Assembly (NCBI RefSeq): GCF_007904085.1
Contig: NZ_CP042326.1
Location: 3,038,001 to 3,102,000, forward strand
Length of the DNA stretch: 64,000 bases
Reading direction: 5' to 3'
DNA from: Euhalothece natronophila Z-M001
GTDB lineage: Bacteria > Cyanobacteriota > Cyanobacteriia > Cyanobacteriales > Rubidibacteraceae
Under the pieces are notes generated by a model that saw only the letters and a program-made list of their open reading frames with translations, did no database searches and was not told the origin of the DNA. The position numbers and the translations under genes were made by a program. Each line of letters starts with the position of its first letter. Positions within the stretch are counted from its first letter, which is position 1. Shown here in pieces: positions 61,272-64,000 of the stretch.

Positions 61272-62385
61272 ATGGCTTTTGAGTTTTTAGAAATGGGATT
61301 AGATGCAATTGAGTGGGAAGTTTTAGCCCAACAATATGATTCCCAACAGCAAAAAGTTCGGGAATCTCAAGGAAACTATTACTATCAAGATAAGGGAGTT
61401 CCCTGTTTTCCCGCTTCTCTAGCTTTAAGAGATTATCAGCGTCAAGCTGTGGCTAATTGGTTTCGGCATCGGGGACGGGGAATGCTGAAAATGGCAACGG
61501 GTAGTGGGAAAACCATTACCGCTCTTGCTATTGCGACAGAACTTTATGAGAAAATTGGCTTACAGGTTTTGCTGGTGGTTTGTCCCTATCGGCATTTAGT
61601 AACGCAATGGGCGCGAGAAGGTCAGCGTTTTAATTTACAGCCTCTTTTAGCCTTTGAAAATGTCCAACAATGGCAACCCAAATTATCTAGCCAGCTTTAT
61701 CAAGTCACTCAAGGCAATCAAAACTTTTTAACGGTTATTACCACTAATGTTACCTTTATCAGCGAGGGATTTCAGTCGCAACTCAGTTATTTTCCTGAAA
61801 AAACCTTAATTGTTGGTGATGAGGCCCATCATTTAGGTTCACCGCGTTTAGTAGAGAGTTTACCGAAAACCATTGGCTTACGCTTAGGATTATCAGCAAC
61901 ACCAGAACGCTATTTTGATGAAACAGGAACTGAGGCCGTTTTTAACTATTTTGGAGAGGTTTTAAAGCCTGAGTTTACTTTAAGAGACGCGATCGCGCAA
62001 GGGGCTTTAGTTCCCTATTACTATTATCCTGTCTTTGTCCCCTTAACTGAGTCTGAGGCACTCGCTTATGCCAAACTAACCAAACGCATTGGCTGGGCGT
62101 TAGCCGATGATCCCAATCTGAAAAGCAATGAAACAGTGACGAATTTACTGATGCAGCGATCGCGCTTAGTGGGAACTGCGGAAAATAAACTCCCCACCCT
62201 AGCCCAACTCATGTCATCCCGTCTTAACACCAGTCATACCTTATTCTACTGTGGCGATGGCTCTCTTGATGGGATGTCTCGCCAAGTTAGCGCCGTCACT
62301 CGGATGTTAGGAAAAGAATTGGGATTTCGGGTTCACAGTTACACCGCCGAAACTCCCCTCACAGAAAGGGAAACTTTGCGCCAAC
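61272..62385 (+). CDS. DEAH-box helicase, 5' exon interrupted by a group II intron
   Basis: 371 codons and one base, then the intron begins at 62386. Superfamily 2 motifs: the Q-like ALRDYQRQAVANW, Walker A MATGSGKT, DEAH in VGDEAHHLG, SATPERY (motif III), and the start of domain 2 (TLFYCGDGS, FRVHSYTAETPLTERE). Motifs V and VI are missing, and the stop six codons into the intron is not natural. The rest of the gene should lie beyond 64000 after the intron. Accurate splicing would restore it. Confidence 0.85.
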
Positions 62386-64000
62386 GTGCGATTCGTTTAG
62401 TCTAAACACGCTCAAAGAGTGATGGGGACGACTAGCTTCTGGTGAGGTAACCTGCAAGGGTTGAGTTCGCACTTTAAGTCCCACACCAGATGACAACTCT
62501 ATAACCTTACAGGTGAGAGTGACCAATGTAGCGACAGCTAAGACCATTGGAAGGCATAAAGCCATAAAAACTCAAGTCCTGTCGCTGAGGCGCTCAGTTG
62601 AAAGCATTTTCCCCACGGTAGCGAGTGGTCTTCAATCCGTGAAGCGGGAATAAAAGCGTTAAAAGGCTGTGGTTTTGGTAACCTGGACCCCCAGCCGCGT
62701 GAGCAGGTCTCTACGGAGAACATGGACTAAGGGTATGACAGAATCATCGATATAAAGGACCAGGGAAATCAGGTTGCCCTGGATGAGCCAAAAGGCCAAG
62801 GTCTGGTGACAGATGTGTGTTGGAACATCTGTCAGCGCCACCAAATGGACCCGGTGAATAATACCCCTCCTAAAGGAGACGAACCAATGGTTATAGGGAA
62901 CGAAGTAACTCTTTTGCATACTCTTAGTTCTGGTCGATGAGCTAAGTAGTCAACCAAGACGCAAAATCTGCTTTCATTTGGCAGGTAGCAAGAGAGAGAG
63001 ATTGGGTCAGAAGCGAATGCCTTGAGTAATATCAGGGATATGCTGACGGACTCACGATTAGATGGAATGTAGAGGTACGAGTAGAGGTACAAATGTTATG
63101 AACACGGGCAACAAACCGATGTATGAATGGGGCGATATCAATTGGCGTAAAGTCGAGCGTGTCGTCTATAAGCTTCAAAAGCGCATCTACAAAGCGTCTC
63201 TTCGTGGAGATGTCAAGACAGTTCGCAGACTCCAGAAACTTTTAGTTAAGTCCTGGTCAGCTAAAGTGTTAGCGGTGCGTAGAGTTACTCAGGATAATAT
63301 GGGCAAAAAGACGGCAGGAGTGGATGGGGTTAAATCCTTGTCCCCAGAAGCGCGTATGAAGCTCGTGAATCAGATGGACTTGGGTTCAAAGGTTAAGCCA
63401 GCTCGGAGGGTGAAAATTCCGAAGCCTAACGGGGAAATAAGACCTTTGGGAATACCTACCATGTATGACCGTGCACTTCAGGCGTTAGTCAAGCTGGCGC
63501 TAGAGCCAGAATGGGAGGCGGTTTTTGAACCGAACTCTTATGGATTTCGGCCAGGACGTTCAGCCCATGATGCTATAACAGCAATCTTCTTGGCCATCAA
63601 GCAAAGACCAAAATACGTGCTCGATGCGGACATCTCAAAATGTTTCGACCGGATCGATCACGAGAGACTTCTGGACAAACTAAACACCTTCCCCAAGTTT
63701 CGGAGACAAATCCGTGCTTGGCTCAAAGCTGGGGTAATGGAAGGCAAGAAGTTCTCTGCAACATCTAAGGGTACACCGCAGGGTGGAGTCATTTCTCCAC
63801 TCTTGGCGAATATAGCCCTCCACGGCATGGAAAATGAGATTAAATCTGTCGCCCGAGGTTTCGACATGAGACGTAAAAATGGGGGTCAGGTAAGTTGGCA
63901 AACAAAAGTAGGCTCTGTAAGCGTTATACGTTATGCAGATGATTTTGTCGTCTTACACAAAGACCTTGCCGCTGTCCAGAGATGTAAAGAGGTTTTGGAG
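62386..64000 (+). mobile_element. Group II intron, second copy, runs off the window
   Basis: It starts GTGCGATTCG like the copy at 55018 and follows it through domain I with many substitutions and several differing loops. Its encoded protein begins at 63098. The 3' end is not in the window. It lies within the coding part of the helicase gene. Confidence 0.9.
63098..64000 (+). CDS. ltrA: Group II intron-encoded protein, N-terminal part (partial)
   Basis: An uninterrupted frame of 301 codons from ATG 63098 to the end of the window. It begins MNTGNKPMYEWGDINW and shares most residues with the first intron protein, including YGFRPGRSAHDAI, GTPQGGVISPLLANI and RYADDFV. The RT domain is intact as far as seen; maturase and HNH domains would follow past the edge. 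Differences are spread over the length, so this is a diverged sister rather than a fresh duplicate. Confidence 0.92.
   Translation, partial: MNTGNKPMYEWGDINWRKVERVVYKLQKRIYKASLRGDVKTVRRLQKLLVKSWSAKVLAVRRVTQDNMGKKTAGVDGVKSLSPEARMKLVNQMDLGSKVKPARRVKIPKPNGEIRPLGIPTMYDRALQALVKLALEPEWEAVFEPNSYGFRPGRSAHDAITAIFLAIKQRPKYVLDADISKCFDRIDHERLLDKLNTFPKFRRQIRAWLKAGVMEGKKFSATSKGTPQGGVISPLLANIALHGMENEIKSVARGFDMRRKNGGQVSWQTKVGSVSVIRYADDFVVLHKDLAAVQRCKEVLE

Overview
This window is chromosomal DNA of a cyanobacterium. The evidence is direct: the palindrome GCGATCGC (HIP1, usually extended to GCGATCGCGC) recurs throughout, inside and outside genes; many genes belong to families essentially confined to cyanobacteria and plastids (CurT/CAAD, DUF1818, DUF2811, a NhaS3-type antiporter, pyruvate kinase with a C-terminal mobile domain, NdhH of NDH-1); and heptanucleotide tandem repeats, group II introns and a solitary tnpB are present. 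Two Na+/H+ antiporters and the overall gene set would suit a Halothece/Dactylococcopsis-type halotolerant unicellular form, but that placement is inference.

Layout. 0-6 kb: tail of an M16 peptidase gene, a 107-bp miniature inverted-repeat element, a degenerate M48-type membrane protein, and an HpsA-like surface protein whose two ends lie in other frames; then a terminator and a group II intron remnant. 6-13 kb (minus strand): ndhH, a DUF3352 protein, a coiled-coil membrane protein, a PRC-barrel protein, a MoeB/rhodanese fusion and a JAMM peptidase. 13-20 kb: tRNA-Pro, DUF1818, a serine-less alpha/beta hydrolase, a SmtB-like repressor next to a thioredoxin-like ferredoxin, CurT, a stand-alone TnpB element and an MscS-cyclic-nucleotide channel. 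20-28 kb (minus strand): a Ni/Co transporter pair, murI, an AMIN amidase, a NhaS3-like antiporter, and gmd-fcl for GDP-fucose. 28-34 kb (plus strand): ureD-ureA-ureB with a heptamer repeat between ureA and ureB, a TPR protein, then an arsR-pstS-pstC-pstA-pstB operon behind a clear inverted repeat. 34-39.5 kb: a Dnd-associated orphan, a Ser/Thr kinase with sixA, a second identical copy of the miniature element, and an antiporter with a TrkA-N domain.

39.6-49.1 kb is the most accessory-looking part: a small locus that may be frameshifted, a protein built of 26-residue LRV-like repeats plus pentapeptide repeats, a single-chain GmrSD-type (DUF262/DUF1524) nuclease, a HicA-like protein, then recN, queC and a MtnX-like phosphatase, and a two-gene type II restriction-modification system. 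The restriction gene begins exactly where a HepT-like toxin gene is cut off at 31 codons, leaving its MntA-like antitoxin without a toxin. 49-60 kb: a D-lactate-type dehydrogenase, two small cyanobacterial proteins, a TgpA-like protein that has lost all three transglutaminase residues, tRNA-Leu, a sugar kinase, a complete group II intron with RT/maturase/HNH protein, pyruvate kinase and DUF2811. 60-64 kb: a conserved pair (TPR protein and DEAH helicase); the helicase is split between its ATPase motifs and its C-terminal motifs by a second, diverged copy of the group II intron that runs off the window.

No CRISPR array, integrase or phage module was seen. The strongest leads are the restriction system sitting on a truncated toxin gene, the helicase split by an intron, the ArsR-controlled phosphate transporter, the mirrored nested hairpins around tnpB, and three proteins that keep an enzyme fold without its catalytic residues.
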